Numbered from the stretch's first letter, positions 1 to 9,368 are shown. The stretch: DNA of 64,000 nt from Bacteroidota bacterium (GCA_021793375.1 JAJYSY010000001.1:1-64000); one strand, 5' to 3'. Made by a program: numbers and translations. The notes: generated by a model from the sequence alone, not told the origin.

Positions 1-78
1 TGTTTAAAATTTTCTTGATTTATTTAATAGTTTAAGTAAGCTTTTAGAATAGTATGCTTATAAAAACTTCAAATTTCG

Positions 79-86
79 TATCTTTG
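79..86 (+). promoter_or_regulatory. Candidate -7 element of the folE promoter
   Basis: TATCTTTG matches the Bacteroidota -7 consensus TAnnTTTG and ends 29 nt before the chosen folE ATG. I see no clear -33 TTG at the expected distance, so this rests on the -7 box and its position. Confidence 0.5.
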
Positions 87-115
87 CATTTCTAAAATAT
101 TTGAGTATATATTTA

Positions 116-793
116 ATGAAAGAAGAAACTTTGAATAAAATTGACGAAATAGGAGAAAATCATATCGGAACAAGTGTTGAAACTCCTCTTCGTCAGGACG
201 CTTTTGAGATGACAGATGATGAAAAAATAGCGGCGATAGAAAAAAATGTAGGACATATTATGGAGGTTCTCGGACTGGATTTAACTGATGATAGTTTGAA
301 AGGAACTCCTAAAAGAGTAGCTAAAGCTTATGTAAACGAGCTTTTTGGAGGGCTGAATCCTAAGCGAAAACCGAAAATGTCTGTGTTTGATAATAATTAT
401 AAATATGGAGAGATGTTGGTTGAGAAAAACATTACTGTTTATTCAACTTGTGAACATCATTTGCTGCCTATTGTTGGTCGTGCACACGTAGCTTATATTT
501 CTAATGGAACGGTAATCGGACTTTCTAAAATGAACAGAGTGGTAGATTATTATGCAAAAAGACCACAGGTTCAGGAAAGATTAACGCTTCAGATTGTAAA
601 AGAATTACAAAAAGCTTTGGGGACTGAAGATGTGGCTTGCTTGGTAGATGCCAAACATTTATGTGTGAACAGCAGGGGAGTGAAAGACATTGAAAGTAGC
701 ACGGTAACTGCAGAATTTGGAGGGAAATTTAAAGATCCGGCGGTGAGAAGAGAATTCTTAGATTACGTCAAATTAGAGACTACTTTTGAATAA
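116..793 (+). CDS. folE: GTP cyclohydrolase I
   Basis: Converts GTP to 7,8-dihydroneopterin triphosphate, the first step of tetrahydrofolate and pterin synthesis, in the cytoplasm. At 225 aa it has normal family length. The zinc and active-site motif CEHHLLP lies at residues 112-118, so the Zn ligands are Cys112 and His115, with Cys183 in the later HLCVNSRGV motif. GLSKMNRVV and RPQVQERLT are also intact. I start at the ATG at 116: an in-frame TTG at 101 would put the start only about 15 nt below the -7 box and adds five non-conserved residues. It is followed 49 nt later by cysS on the same strand. Confidence 0.97.
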   Translation: MKEETLNKIDEIGENHIGTSVETPLRQDAFEMTDDEKIAAIEKNVGHIMEVLGLDLTDDSLKGTPKRVAKAYVNELFGGLNPKRKPKMSVFDNNYKYGEMLVEKNITVYSTCEHHLLPIVGRAHVAYISNGTVIGLSKMNRVVDYYAKRPQVQERLTLQIVKELQKALGTEDVACLVDAKHLCVNSRGVKDIESSTVTAEFGGKFKDPAVRREFLDYVKLETTFE

Positions 794-842
794 GATTCAA
801 CAGATTTATTTTCTATTTTAAAACTTAACTACAATTTTCTTT

Positions 843-2330
843 ATGAAACTTTACAAATCTCAAGAACTTAAAATATATAATTCCATTTCAGGAAAAAAGG
901 AAATTTTCAAAAGCCAAACAGAAGGCTATGTAGGAATGTATGTTTGTGGACCAACGGTTTACAACAAAGTACATTTAGGAAATTGCCGAACTTTTATTTC
1001 TTTTGATTTGGTGTTTCGTTATTTAAGACATTTGGGATATAAAGTTCGCTATGTTCGAAATATTACCGATGTAGGGCATTTAGAAAATGATGCAGAAACC
1101 GGAGAAGATCGCATTGCTAAAAAAGCAAGATTAGAACAGTTGGAACCCATGGAAATTGTACAGAAATACACGGTGGATTTCAGAAATATTCTTCAGGAAT
1201 TCAATAATATTCCACCCAGTATAGAACCTACTGCAACCGGGCATATTGTAGAGCAAATAGAAACCACAAAAAAAATCATAGAAAAAGGATTGGCTTATGA
1301 AGCAAATGGTTCTGTGTATTTTGATGTGATGAAATATAATGAATCAGAACATTACGGGATTTTAAGCGGAAGAAAATTAGAAGATATGATTCCCAACACC
1401 CGAGAATTGACAGCGCAATCCGATAAGAAAAATCCGCAAGATTTTGCATTGTGGAAAAAAGCAGAACCTGAGCATATTATGCGTTGGCCTTCTCCTTGGG
1501 GAGTAGGTTTTCCGGGGTGGCATTTGGAGTGTACGGTGATGAGTTCAAAATATTTAGGAGAAAGTTTTGATATTCATGGGGGAGGAATGGATTTGAAATT
1601 TCCGCATCATGAATGCGAAATTGCACAAGGCCAAGCCGCCAACGGAGTAGCTCCTGTAAATTATTGGATGCACGCCAATCTTTTGACGCTGAATGGTCAG
1701 AAAATGGCAAAAAGTACCGGAAATAATATTTTGCCGGAAGAATTATTCACCGGAGAAAATAAAAATCTCAGCAAAGCTTATGCACCAAGTGTGGCGCGCT
1801 TTTTTATGATGCAAGCCAATTATAGAAGTGTATTGGATTTTTCTGATGAAGCTTTGCAAGCAGCAGAAAAAGGATTCCACAGATTGATGGATGCTATGTT
1901 GTTATTGCCAAATTTAAAAGCAGAAAAAAATTCTTCTTTTGATGTTGAAAAATGGAAGCAATCTTGCTATGATGCGATGAATGATGATTTTAATACCCCG
2001 GTTTTAATTGCTAAACTTTTTGATGCGGTAAAAATCATCAATTCTGCAAAAGCCGGTTCGGAAAAATTAACTGCAGAAGACATCAAATTATTAGCAGAAA
2101 CTTTAAAGATTTTCAGTTTTGATATTCTGGGATTAAAACCATTGGATGCTTTGCAAAGTGGAAATGAAAATGCAGAGCGATTAGGAAAAGTAGTGGAATT
2201 GTTGATCGATTTAAGAAAAAGAGCAAGAGATAACAGGGATTTTGAAACCAGTGATAAAATTAGAGATGAACTGGCAAAATTAGATATTCAATTAAAAGAC
2301 GGAAAAGAAGGAACCGTTTATACTTTATAA
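843..2330 (+). CDS. cysS: Cysteinyl-tRNA synthetase
   Basis: Class Ia aminoacyl-tRNA synthetase that charges tRNA-Cys. The Rossmann fold carries the HIGH-type signature as HLGN (residues 44-47), preceded by Cys35, a zinc ligand in the family ([10 protein letters not shown]). The KMSKS loop is present as KMAKS at residues 287-291. The C-terminal part (about 340-495) is the helical anticodon and DALR region. Its 495 aa is slightly longer than the roughly 460 aa E. coli enzyme, which is usual for Bacteroidota. yidD begins 6 nt after the stop, so the two are almost certainly cotranscribed. Confidence 0.97.
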   Translation: MKLYKSQELKIYNSISGKKEIFKSQTEGYVGMYVCGPTVYNKVHLGNCRTFISFDLVFRYLRHLGYKVRYVRNITDVGHLENDAETGEDRIAKKARLEQLEPMEIVQKYTVDFRNILQEFNNIPPSIEPTATGHIVEQIETTKKIIEKGLAYEANGSVYFDVMKYNESEHYGILSGRKLEDMIPNTRELTAQSDKKNPQDFALWKKAEPEHIMRWPSPWGVGFPGWHLECTVMSSKYLGESFDIHGGGMDLKFPHHECEIAQGQAANGVAPVNYWMHANLLTLNGQKMAKSTGNNILPEELFTGENKNLSKAYAPSVARFFMMQANYRSVLDFSDEALQAAEKGFHRLMDAMLLLPNLKAEKNSSFDVEKWKQSCYDAMNDDFNTPVLIAKLFDAVKIINSAKAGSEKLTAEDIKLLAETLKIFSFDILGLKPLDALQSGNENAERLGKVVELLIDLRKRARDNRDFETSDKIRDELAKLDIQLKDGKEGTVYTL

Positions 2331-2336
2331 AGCTTA

Positions 2337-2576
2337 ATGCTTAAGAAAATACTTATAGCGCCTTTTGTTTTATTGGTAAAAATTTATCAGTGGATTATAT
2401 CGCCTTTGTTGCCTAAATCTTGTAGATATGAACCCACTTGTTCGCATTATACATTAGAAGCTTTAAAAGTTCACGGACTTTGGAAGGGGGGAATTTTATC
2501 CATAAAAAGAGTTGCCAAATGCAATCCTTGGGGAGGTTCAGGTTATGACCCTGTTCCGCCGGCAAAAAAAGATTAA
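2337..2576 (+). CDS. yidD: Membrane protein insertion efficiency factor YidD
   Basis: Small membrane-associated protein (79 aa) that assists YidC/Sec membrane insertion. The family signature is complete: an N-terminal amphipathic or membrane helix (residues 4-25), the [11 protein letters not shown] motif with its paired cysteines, and [13 protein letters not shown] near the C-terminus. In many bacteria yidD sits beside rnpA and yidC. Here it is in a cysS-yidD pair instead, separated by only 6 nt, so its expression probably follows cysS. Confidence 0.95.
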   Translation: MLKKILIAPFVLLVKIYQWIISPLLPKSCRYEPTCSHYTLEALKVHGLWKGGILSIKRVAKCNPWGGSGYDPVPPAKKD

Positions 2577-2614
2577 ATAATAATTGATTTGATTAGCTAC
2601 TGTTTTGAAATAGC

Positions 2615-2622
2615 TATATTTG
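2615..2622 (+). promoter_or_regulatory. Candidate -7 element of the lgt promoter
   Basis: TATATTTG fits TAnnTTTG exactly. A TTTG at 2588-2591 lies 23 nt upstream as a possible -33 element. The lgt ATG follows 20 nt downstream. Confidence 0.55.
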
Positions 2623-2642
2623 TGATTCACTAAATTAAATTT

Positions 2643-3494
2643 ATGCTGTTTAACGCCATAACATGGGATCCATCCTTAGGAATAGATTTAGGTTTTTTTG
2701 AAATTAGATATTACAGTTTAATGTACCTCATCACTTTTGTGTTGGGTTGGTATATTATGAAATATATCTATAAAAAAGAAAACATAAAAATTGAAAAACT
2801 CGATTCCTTATTTATTTATACGGTTTTAGCAACTTTGATTGGAGCAAGATTAGGACATGTGATTTTTTATCAATCCGAATTGTTTTTAGAAGATCCGCTG
2901 TCAGTGTTTTTGCCTTTTCAGTTTGTGCCGGAATTTCAATTCACCGGTTTTCAAGGACTCGCCAGTCATGGAGCGGCATTAGGAATTATGGTAGCCATGT
3001 ATATCTACTGCAAGAAAATATTACATAAGCCTTTGTTGTGGATTTTAGATAGAATTGTAATCCCAACAGCAGTAGGAGGAATGTTTATCCGAATAGGAAA
3101 TTTTATGAATTCTGAAATTGTAGGAAAACCTACAAATGCAGATTATGGAGTTATTTTTGTGGATTATCCTGCAAAAATAGGATCATTGGCAGAAGCAGTG
3201 CCCAGACATCCTGCGCAATTATATGAAGCAGCTTGTTATTTGATTATATTTTTTGTGTTGTGGATTATTTATCAAAAAACTAAAAAATCTAAACAAATGG
3301 GCTATTTATTTGGAATGTTTATGTTGTTGATTTGGGCGGTGCGTTTCTTGATTGAGTTTGTTAAAGAACCTCAAGTAGAAGAAAGAGCCACCTGGATTTT
3401 AAACACCGGACAGCTTTTGAGTATTCCGTTTGTGATATTGGGATTATATCTTATTTTTACTGCTAAAAACAGACCTGAACCTTCTGTTAAATAA
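2643..3494 (+). CDS. lgt: Prolipoprotein diacylglyceryl transferase
   Basis: Inner-membrane enzyme that moves diacylglycerol from phosphatidylglycerol onto the lipobox cysteine of prolipoproteins, the first step of lipoprotein maturation. The 283 aa protein is a seven-helix membrane protein by hydropathy. The Lgt signature RIGNFMNSEIVGKP (about residues 150-163) contains the conserved Arg, Asn and Glu, and the HPAQLYEA motif is present near residue 193. It has its own candidate promoter. A lipoprotein, the class of protein Lgt modifies, is encoded 9 nt downstream. Confidence 0.97.
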   Translation: MLFNAITWDPSLGIDLGFFEIRYYSLMYLITFVLGWYIMKYIYKKENIKIEKLDSLFIYTVLATLIGARLGHVIFYQSELFLEDPLSVFLPFQFVPEFQFTGFQGLASHGAALGIMVAMYIYCKKILHKPLLWILDRIVIPTAVGGMFIRIGNFMNSEIVGKPTNADYGVIFVDYPAKIGSLAEAVPRHPAQLYEAACYLIIFFVLWIIYQKTKKSKQMGYLFGMFMLLIWAVRFLIEFVKEPQVEERATWILNTGQLLSIPFVILGLYLIFTAKNRPEPSVK

Positions 3495-3503
3495 TTTTGA
3501 GAA

Positions 3504-3989
3504 ATGTTGAGAAAATACTTTTTAATAATATTGATTTTTGGAGTTTTTGTTGCATGTAAAGAAGAAACTTCAAAACGACAATCTATAGAAACAGAAGAGA
3601 TAGAATTCTCAAAAGGAGGAGAATTTAGTTTTTATAAAGAAGGAGAGATTTTTAAAACTATAGATATAGAGTTAGCGATTACCGATTACGAACAACAAAC
3701 CGGATTGATGTACAGAAAAAGCATGGAAGAAGATCAAGGCATGCTTTTTATTTATGAAGATGAACGTCCGCGTCCTTATTTTTATATGAAAAACACTTAT
3801 ATAGGATTGGATTTGATCTATATATCTGCAGACGAAAAAATTGTAGATATCAATAAAAATGCAAAACCTTTAGATGAAACTTCTCTTGACTCTGAAGCTC
3901 CCGCAAAATATGTTTTGGAAGTCAACGCCGGAATGGCCGATAAATGGAATTTAAATATAGGCGATCAAGTTTCTTTTGAAATAGAATAA
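3504..3989 (+). CDS. DUF192 family lipoprotein
   Basis: 161 aa. A hydrophobic N-terminal segment ends in the lipobox GVFVAC (Cys at about residue 18), so this is predicted to be an envelope lipoprotein. Residues 45-161 fit the DUF192 fold: DIELAITDYEQQTGLMYR near the start, then GMLFIYEDERPRPYFYMKNT, with a YVLEVNAG motif near the end. DUF192 has no established biochemical function. It lies 9 nt after lgt and is probably cotranscribed. Its stop codon is one base from the stop of the convergent serine hydrolase gene, and no terminator separates them. Confidence 0.9.
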   Translation: MLRKYFLIILIFGVFVACKEETSKRQSIETEEIEFSKGGEFSFYKEGEIFKTIDIELAITDYEQQTGLMYRKSMEEDQGMLFIYEDERPRPYFYMKNTYIGLDLIYISADEKIVDINKNAKPLDETSLDSEAPAKYVLEVNAGMADKWNLNIGDQVSFEIE

Positions 3990-3990
3990 A

Positions 3991-5298
3991 TCACTCTTTC
4001 TTTTTATCCAAATCAAAAGAAAATCCATTTTGTGTAAATTTTAAACTGTTTTCTTCAGGGAAAAATTCAATTTGTAAATTTGCCGGTTTAAACTCAAAAT
4101 TATTCTCTGAAGTTTCTTTTAATTCAAAAGAAGACTGCCCGGTTGCTTTTCCATATAAAGAACTATTGTGTTCAAAGATTTCCAATTCCAAAGGAAAATT
4201 TTCTCCGGAATACACACCGGTATATAATTCTGCGTTTTTTATAGGTTTTAAAGTAGGAATTTCATAATCATAACCAAAATAAATATCTAAAGCTCCTAAA
4301 AGTGCATCGTTTAAAGATGTTCTGCTTCCGTTAGACAGCAAACTGATTCCTGTTTTTTCATTAGGAAAATATAAGCTTATCGATTGAAAACCATCAATTC
4401 CTCCGGTGTGGCCATAAGCTGTTTTATCTCTGTAAGGAATTTTGAAAATTCCCAATCCAAAATCTCCGGGGTATTCAATCATTTTATTTAAAGAAGATTT
4501 TTTGATGATTTTTTCATTAAATAAAGCATCAAAAAACTCAGTTAATTCAGAAATATCAGAAACAATTCCACCTGCTCCCATTGGGATATTCATATTTGTT
4601 TGTGGGGTCAATTCCCAGTTTTTTTCTCCAAAATAAGATAAAGCTTCATTGTTTTTTGGTTTTATTTTTTCTCCAAAACGCGTTCTTTTTAAATTTAAAG
4701 GTTTTAAAATTCGTTTTTCCAAAACAACTCCAAAGTCTTTTCCTTCAACTTCTTCAATAATAAAACTCAGTAAAACATAATTGGTATTGGAATAATTTGT
4801 GTTTTTTTTCGGTTCAGAATTGCCTTTGTTTTCTTTAAATATTTTTAATAATTCCGATTTAGATTTGGGTTCTTCCAGCCATTCCAAATAATTTTCATCA
4901 TCTGTGAAATTATACAATCCACTTTGGTGAGCCAATAAATTTTCTATAGTGATTTTAGAAGCATTGGGAATTTCAGGGAAATATTTATCGAGTTTAGTGT
5001 CTAATTGAAGTTTGTTTTCTTCAACTAATTGCATAATAATTGTAGCGGTAAAAGTTTTAGAAATCGAACCGATGCGATATAAAGTATGTCTGTTGTTTTT
5101 GCTTCTTAATTCTACATCTTTATATCCAAAAGAATTGGTGTAAACCCTATCACCATTTTGAAAAATGGCCAAACTTCCCATCAATTGTTGTTGATTATCC
5201 AAATGGGTGAATAAACTATCCAGTTTTGCTTCGTTAAAAGATTGTGCATAAATAGAAAAAGAAAATAAAAGCAGAAAAAGAGAAGTTAGTTTTTTCAT
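3991..5298 (-). CDS. Class C beta-lactamase-like serine hydrolase, exported
   Basis: Secreted or periplasmic member of the serine beta-lactamase/D-Ala-D-Ala peptidase clan (Pfam Beta-lactamase). An N-terminal signal peptide (residues 1-18, ending SIYAQ) precedes the catalytic domain. The SxxK motif is SISK at residues 78-81, a YSN motif follows near residue 172, and the HTG triad appears as GHTGGIDGF. A C-terminal domain of about 90 aa follows the catalytic part. Substrate cannot be told: peptide hydrolase, esterase or muropeptidase are all possible. I start at the ATG at 5298. An in-frame ATG at 5325 overlaps a TAnnTTTG box and would place nine residues ahead of the signal peptide. Confidence 0.9.
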   Translation of the reverse strand: MKKLTSLFLLLFSFSIYAQSFNEAKLDSLFTHLDNQQQLMGSLAIFQNGDRVYTNSFGYKDVELRSKNNRHTLYRIGSISKTFTATIIMQLVEENKLQLDTKLDKYFPEIPNASKITIENLLAHQSGLYNFTDDENYLEWLEEPKSKSELLKIFKENKGNSEPKKNTNYSNTNYVLLSFIIEEVEGKDFGVVLEKRILKPLNLKRTRFGEKIKPKNNEALSYFGEKNWELTPQTNMNIPMGAGGIVSDISELTEFFDALFNEKIIKKSSLNKMIEYPGDFGLGIFKIPYRDKTAYGHTGGIDGFQSISLYFPNEKTGISLLSNGSRTSLNDALLGALDIYFGYDYEIPTLKPIKNAELYTGVYSGENFPLELEIFEHNSSLYGKATGQSSFELKETSENNFEFKPANLQIEFFPEENSLKFTQNGFSFDLDKKKE

Positions 5299-5322
5299 GA
5301 TTTTGAAATTGTTAAGTTTTTT

Positions 5323-5330
5323 CAAAGATA
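5323..5330 (-). promoter_or_regulatory. Candidate -7 element of the serine hydrolase promoter
   Basis: On the minus strand this reads TATCTTTG. It overlaps the upstream in-frame ATG at 5325, so transcription from here would only include the ATG at 5298. That supports the shorter, signal-peptide start. Confidence 0.55.
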
Positions 5331-5398
5331 GAAAAATAATGCTTTTGATTTAATGAAATTTTAAAGCAACATCGAGTTGATAATCATTTATAAAATAG

Positions 5399-5406
5399 TA
5401 CTTTTG
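5399..5406 (+). promoter_or_regulatory. Candidate purH promoter -7 element with -33 TTG
   Basis: TACTTTTG fits TAnnTTTG. A TTG at 5377-5379 lies 19 nt upstream, the classic Bacteroidota spacing. The purH ATG follows 26 nt downstream. Confidence 0.6.
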
Positions 5407-5432
5407 CAGTTCTAAATTAAGAATTTCTCGAT

Positions 5433-6956
5433 ATGAGTTTGCAAAAGGAAAAATCCGCATTAATTTCAGTTTTTAATAAAGAAGGAATTGCAGAAATTGC
5501 TTCAGAATTACACGCTTTAAATTATAAAATATATTCCACCGGAGGAACAGAAAAATTTATCAGAGATTTAGATATACCTGTTATTCCTGTGGAGGAAGTA
5601 ACTGATTATCCTTCTATTTTAGGTGGGAGAGTAAAAACACTTCACCCTAAAGTTTTTGGAGGAATTTTAAATCGTCGTGATTTTGAAAACGATCAGAAAG
5701 AAGTTGCGCAATATGAAATTCCAAATTTAGATGTGGTAATTGTAGATCTTTATCCTTTTGAAAAAACTGTTGCTTCAGGAGCTTCTGAAGAAGATATTAT
5801 TGAGAAAATTGATATTGGAGGAATTTCTCTGATCCGCGCAGCAGCAAAAAACTTTAAAGATGTTTTCTGTGTTTCTTCACAAGAAGATTATCCGGAATTT
5901 TTAAACTTGCTTTCTGAAGGAAAAGGAGATTTTTCTTTAAAAGATAAAAAGAGATTTGCTGCAAAAGCTTTTAATATTTCTTCGCATTATGACACTGCGA
6001 TATTTAATTATCTCAATGAAGAAGAAAAAGCTTTAAAGTTGAGTTTAAATAAAGCTAAAACTTTAAGATATGGAGAAAATCCACATCAAAAAGGAGAATT
6101 TTACGGAAATTTCGAAGAGATTTTTACACAGCTTCACGGAAAAGAACTTTCTTATAACAACTTGTTGGATGTTGATGCAGCAGTAAATTTAATGAATGAA
6201 TTTAAAGGAGAAGATCCAACTTTTGCTATACTTAAACACAATAATGCTTGCGGATTAGCACAGCGCGATAAGTTGGTTGATGCTTATAAAAGTGCATTGG
6301 CCGGAGATCCTGTTTCTGCATTTGGTGGAATTTTAATCAGTAATACAGAAATTGATGAAGAAACCGCAAAAGAAATTCATACTTTGTTTTGTGAAGTGGT
6401 GATTGCACCATCTTTTACAACAGCAGCATTAGAAATTTTAAAAGGAAAAAAGAACAGAATTCTTTTAGAACAAAAACCTGTTAATTTTGAAGAAAGAACA
6501 GTACGCACTTGTTTAAATGGAATTTTGGTTCAGGATAAAGACAACATTACAGATGTTGCAGAAGATTTAAAAACTGTAACACAAGAAAAACCTACTTCAC
6601 AACAAATAGAAGATTTGTTGTTTGCTTCTAAAATAAGTAAGCACACCAAATCCAATACAATTGTTTTGGCAAAAAACAAACAACTTTGTGCCAGTGGAAC
6701 CGGACAAACTTCTCGTGTAGATGCTTTAAGACAAGCGATTGAAAAAGCCGGTAGTTTTTATTTTGAATTAGAAGGAGCAGTGATGGCAAGCGATGCATTT
6801 TTTCCTTTTCCTGATTGTGTGGAAATAGCAGGAAAAGCAGGAATAAAAGCAGTTTTACAACCGGGAGGTTCTAAAAATGACCAATTAAGTGTAGATTACT
6901 GTAATGAAAATCAAATTGCGATGGTATTTACAGGAAGAAGACATTTTAAACATTAA
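5433..6956 (+). CDS. purH: Bifunctional AICAR transformylase / IMP cyclohydrolase
   Basis: Catalyses the last two steps of de novo purine synthesis, AICAR to FAICAR to IMP. The N-terminal MGS-like cyclohydrolase domain (about residues 1-190) carries GGRVKTLHPKVFGG. The transformylase domain (about 200-507) carries the catalytic Lys-His pair in LKHNNACG and the RYGENPHQ motif. At 507 aa the length is normal. purK, an earlier step of the same pathway, lies elsewhere in this window at 44.5 kb. mreB starts 46 nt downstream. Confidence 0.97.
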   Translation: MSLQKEKSALISVFNKEGIAEIASELHALNYKIYSTGGTEKFIRDLDIPVIPVEEVTDYPSILGGRVKTLHPKVFGGILNRRDFENDQKEVAQYEIPNLDVVIVDLYPFEKTVASGASEEDIIEKIDIGGISLIRAAAKNFKDVFCVSSQEDYPEFLNLLSEGKGDFSLKDKKRFAAKAFNISSHYDTAIFNYLNEEEKALKLSLNKAKTLRYGENPHQKGEFYGNFEEIFTQLHGKELSYNNLLDVDAAVNLMNEFKGEDPTFAILKHNNACGLAQRDKLVDAYKSALAGDPVSAFGGILISNTEIDEETAKEIHTLFCEVVIAPSFTTAALEILKGKKNRILLEQKPVNFEERTVRTCLNGILVQDKDNITDVAEDLKTVTQEKPTSQQIEDLLFASKISKHTKSNTIVLAKNKQLCASGTGQTSRVDALRQAIEKAGSFYFELEGAVMASDAFFPFPDCVEIAGKAGIKAVLQPGGSKNDQLSVDYCNENQIAMVFTGRRHFKH

Positions 6957-6963
6957 TTTTATT

Positions 6964-6971
6964 TAAATTTG
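6964..6971 (+). promoter_or_regulatory. Possible -7 element upstream of mreB
   Basis: TAAATTTG fits TAnnTTTG in the 46-nt purH-mreB gap, 31 nt before the mreB ATG. No TTG is found at -33, so readthrough from purH is an equally good explanation. Confidence 0.35.
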
Positions 6972-7002
6972 ATATTTTAATACCGCTAAGCTTTAGCTAC
7001 TT

Positions 7003-8031
7003 ATGGGATTTTTTGATTTTTTGACAGAGAACATAGCCATTGATTTAGGAACAGCAAACACTTTAGTAATTCATAAAGACAAAGTAGTTGTTGACAGTCC
7101 GTCAATCGTGGCTCGTGATAGAATTACAGGGAAAATTATTGCAGCGGGAAAAGAAGCTGCTTTAATGCAAGGAAAAACGCATAAAGATATTCAAACTATC
7201 CGGCCGTTAAAAGATGGAGTAATTGCTGATTTTGAAGCAAGTGAGCAAATGCTAACGATGTTTATTAAAGAAATCCCAGCTTTAAAAAAGAAATTATTTA
7301 CTCCCTCTTTATTGATGGTTATTTGTATTCCATCCGGAATTACAGAAGTAGAAATGCGAGCGGTAAAAGAAAGTGCAGAACGCGTAAACGGAAAAGAAGT
7401 TTACCTGATTCATGAACCTATGGCGGCAGCAATAGGAATTGGCGTTGACATCAAACAACCCAAAGGAAATATGATTGTAGATATCGGCGGAGGAACTACA
7501 GAAATTGCGGTTATTGCTTTAGGAGGAATCGTTTCTGACAAGTCTGTAAAAGTAGCCGGAGATGGATTTACTGCAGATATTGTTTATTATATGAGAACTC
7601 AGCACAATTTATATATTGGAGAAAGAACTGCTGAGAAAATTAAAATTCAAATCGGTGCAGCTACAGAAGATTTAGAAAATCCACCGGAAAATATGGAAGT
7701 TCAAGGTAGAGATTTATTGACCGGAAAACCTAAACAAGTCGAGATTTCATATAGAGAAATAGCCAAAGCTATTGATAAATCTATTTTGAGAATTGAAGAC
7801 GCTGTGATGGAAACTTTATCAGAAACTCCACCGGAATTGGCAGCAGATATTTATAACACCGGAATTTATTTAGCGGGCGGAGGATCTATGCTAAAAGGAT
7901 TGGACAAGAGATTGTCTCAAAAAACAGATCTTCCTGTTTTTATAGCAGAAGACCCTTTAAGAGCTGTGGTAAGAGGAACCGGGATCTGTCTTAAAAATAT
8001 TGACGCCTATAAAAGTGTATTGAAGAAATAG
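7003..8031 (+). CDS. mreB: Rod shape-determining protein MreB
   Basis: Actin-like ATPase that polymerises beneath the inner membrane and directs lateral peptidoglycan synthesis. At 342 aa it has typical length. The phosphate-1 loop IDLGTANT (residues 13-20), the phosphate-2 motif IVDIGGGTTEIAV and the adenosine motif LAGGGSMLKG are all intact. The N-terminal hydrophobic MGFFDFLTENIAI fits membrane attachment. It is the first gene of mreB-mreC-mreD-mrdA-rodA, all co-directional with gaps of 13 nt or less. Confidence 0.97.
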   Translation: MGFFDFLTENIAIDLGTANTLVIHKDKVVVDSPSIVARDRITGKIIAAGKEAALMQGKTHKDIQTIRPLKDGVIADFEASEQMLTMFIKEIPALKKKLFTPSLLMVICIPSGITEVEMRAVKESAERVNGKEVYLIHEPMAAAIGIGVDIKQPKGNMIVDIGGGTTEIAVIALGGIVSDKSVKVAGDGFTADIVYYMRTQHNLYIGERTAEKIKIQIGAATEDLENPPENMEVQGRDLLTGKPKQVEISYREIAKAIDKSILRIEDAVMETLSETPPELAADIYNTGIYLAGGGSMLKGLDKRLSQKTDLPVFIAEDPLRAVVRGTGICLKNIDAYKSVLKK

Positions 8032-8044
8032 AAAGCAATGAACA

Positions 8045-8866
8045 ATGACAAATATTATTGATTTTTTTATTCGTCATAAAAATACATTGCTCTTTATTTT
8101 TTTATTGTTGATTTCTTTAGGCTTAACTTTTCAATCTCATTCTTATCAAAGAAGTAAGTTTATCAGTTCTTCGAACGCTGTAAGCGGAGGAGTTTTTAAA
8201 GTTAGAAATAATATAGAAAGCTATTTCGGCTTAAAAGAAAGCAACCACAGATTGATTAATGAAAATAAAAAACTCCGAGAAAAAATTCTTAATTTTCAAG
8301 GCGAAAACAATACTTATATATTTCCGGATACTACTGGTTTTTCTGCTAATTATACTATTTTTAATGCTAATGTGATTTCAAATAATTATTCAAAATTGGA
8401 TAATTATATTTTGATTGATAAAGGAGGAAAAGACAATTTAGAAGAAGACCAAGGCGTGATAACAAGTCAAGGAATTGTTGGTGTTGTAGAAAAAACCTCT
8501 AAAAACTATTCGAGGGTTATTTCCATATTAAATACCAATTTAGCCGTAAGTGCACAATTAAAAAACTCGGAACATTTTGGAACTTTAAGTTGGAATGGAG
8601 GAAACCCTAATGTGGTAGAGCTTTCAGATGTCCCAAGACTTGCCAAAATAGAAAAAGGAGATACCATCATAACCAACGGAAGATCTTTGATTTTTCCTAA
8701 AGGAATTCCAATCGGAAATGTCATCAATTATGAACTTGATGAAGCAGAGGATTACTATGTTGTTCAAGTAAGACTTTTTAATGATATGACAAACATTGGA
8801 AATGTTTACGTGATTAGAAATAATTCAAAAGAGGAAATAGAAAACTTAAACTATTCCGATGAGTAA
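8045..8866 (+). CDS. mreC: Rod shape-determining protein MreC
   Basis: Bitopic inner-membrane scaffold of the elongasome that binds and activates PBP2. One transmembrane helix (about residues 10-28) is followed by a coiled coil (about 65-90, rich in NENKKLREK) and the beta-barrel MreC domain with the signature DQGVITSQGIVGVV. Length is 273 aa. It starts 13 nt after mreB and its last 8 nt overlap mreD, so translation of the two is probably coupled. Confidence 0.94.
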   Translation: MTNIIDFFIRHKNTLLFIFLLLISLGLTFQSHSYQRSKFISSSNAVSGGVFKVRNNIESYFGLKESNHRLINENKKLREKILNFQGENNTYIFPDTTGFSANYTIFNANVISNNYSKLDNYILIDKGGKDNLEEDQGVITSQGIVGVVEKTSKNYSRVISILNTNLAVSAQLKNSEHFGTLSWNGGNPNVVELSDVPRLAKIEKGDTIITNGRSLIFPKGIPIGNVINYELDEAEDYYVVQVRLFNDMTNIGNVYVIRNNSKEEIENLNYSDE

Positions 8867-9365
8867 TGAATCTTTTATAAATATAGGCAGATTTGTGTTG
8901 TTGGTTTTACTCCAGGTAGTGGTGTTAAACCAAATCAACTTTTTAGGATATGTCAATCCTTCTTTATATATATTATTTCTTTTAGTTTTGCCTATAAATT
9001 ATCCAAGTTGGCAAGTGATTTTGTTGGGTTTTTTATTGGGTTTGTCTGTTGATTTTTTTGAAGATACCGGAGGAATTCATGCCGCAGCTTGTTTGGTAAT
9101 TTCTTATTTCAGACCGGGTTTGTTAAGAGCTTCTTATGGGTTGAGTTATGATTATCAAACCATGAAATTTCATGATACTTCTATCAAAGAAAGACTCACT
9201 TTTGTGATCACTATGGTTTTTATTCATCAATTGGTGTTGTCTTTATTAGTGTTTTTTAACTTCTCTCATATAATTTTAATACTTAAAAACACGTTGTTTT
9301 CGGGAATATTTACTGTACTTTTAATACTTGTGGTAACTTCATTATTCCGAAAAGCTAAACGATAA
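8859..9365 (+). CDS. mreD: Rod shape-determining protein MreD
   Basis: Polytopic inner-membrane elongasome protein of 168 aa with about five hydrophobic helices. Family-typical features are the LGFLLGLSVDFFEDTGG segment (about residues 55-72) and a short basic C-terminus. Sequence conservation in MreD is low, so the call rests on hydropathy, this motif and its position between mreC and mrdA. It overlaps mreC by 8 nt. Confidence 0.9.
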   Translation: MSNESFINIGRFVLLVLLQVVVLNQINFLGYVNPSLYILFLLVLPINYPSWQVILLGFLLGLSVDFFEDTGGIHAAACLVISYFRPGLLRASYGLSYDYQTMKFHDTSIKERLTFVITMVFIHQLVLSLLVFFNFSHIILILKNTLFSGIFTVLLILVVTSLFRKAKR

Positions 9366-9368
9366 TAA

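Noticed and set aside
101-115. TTG start for folE giving five extra residues
   Set aside because: It would lie only about 15 nt below the -7 box; the ATG at 116 is a better codon and fits family length.
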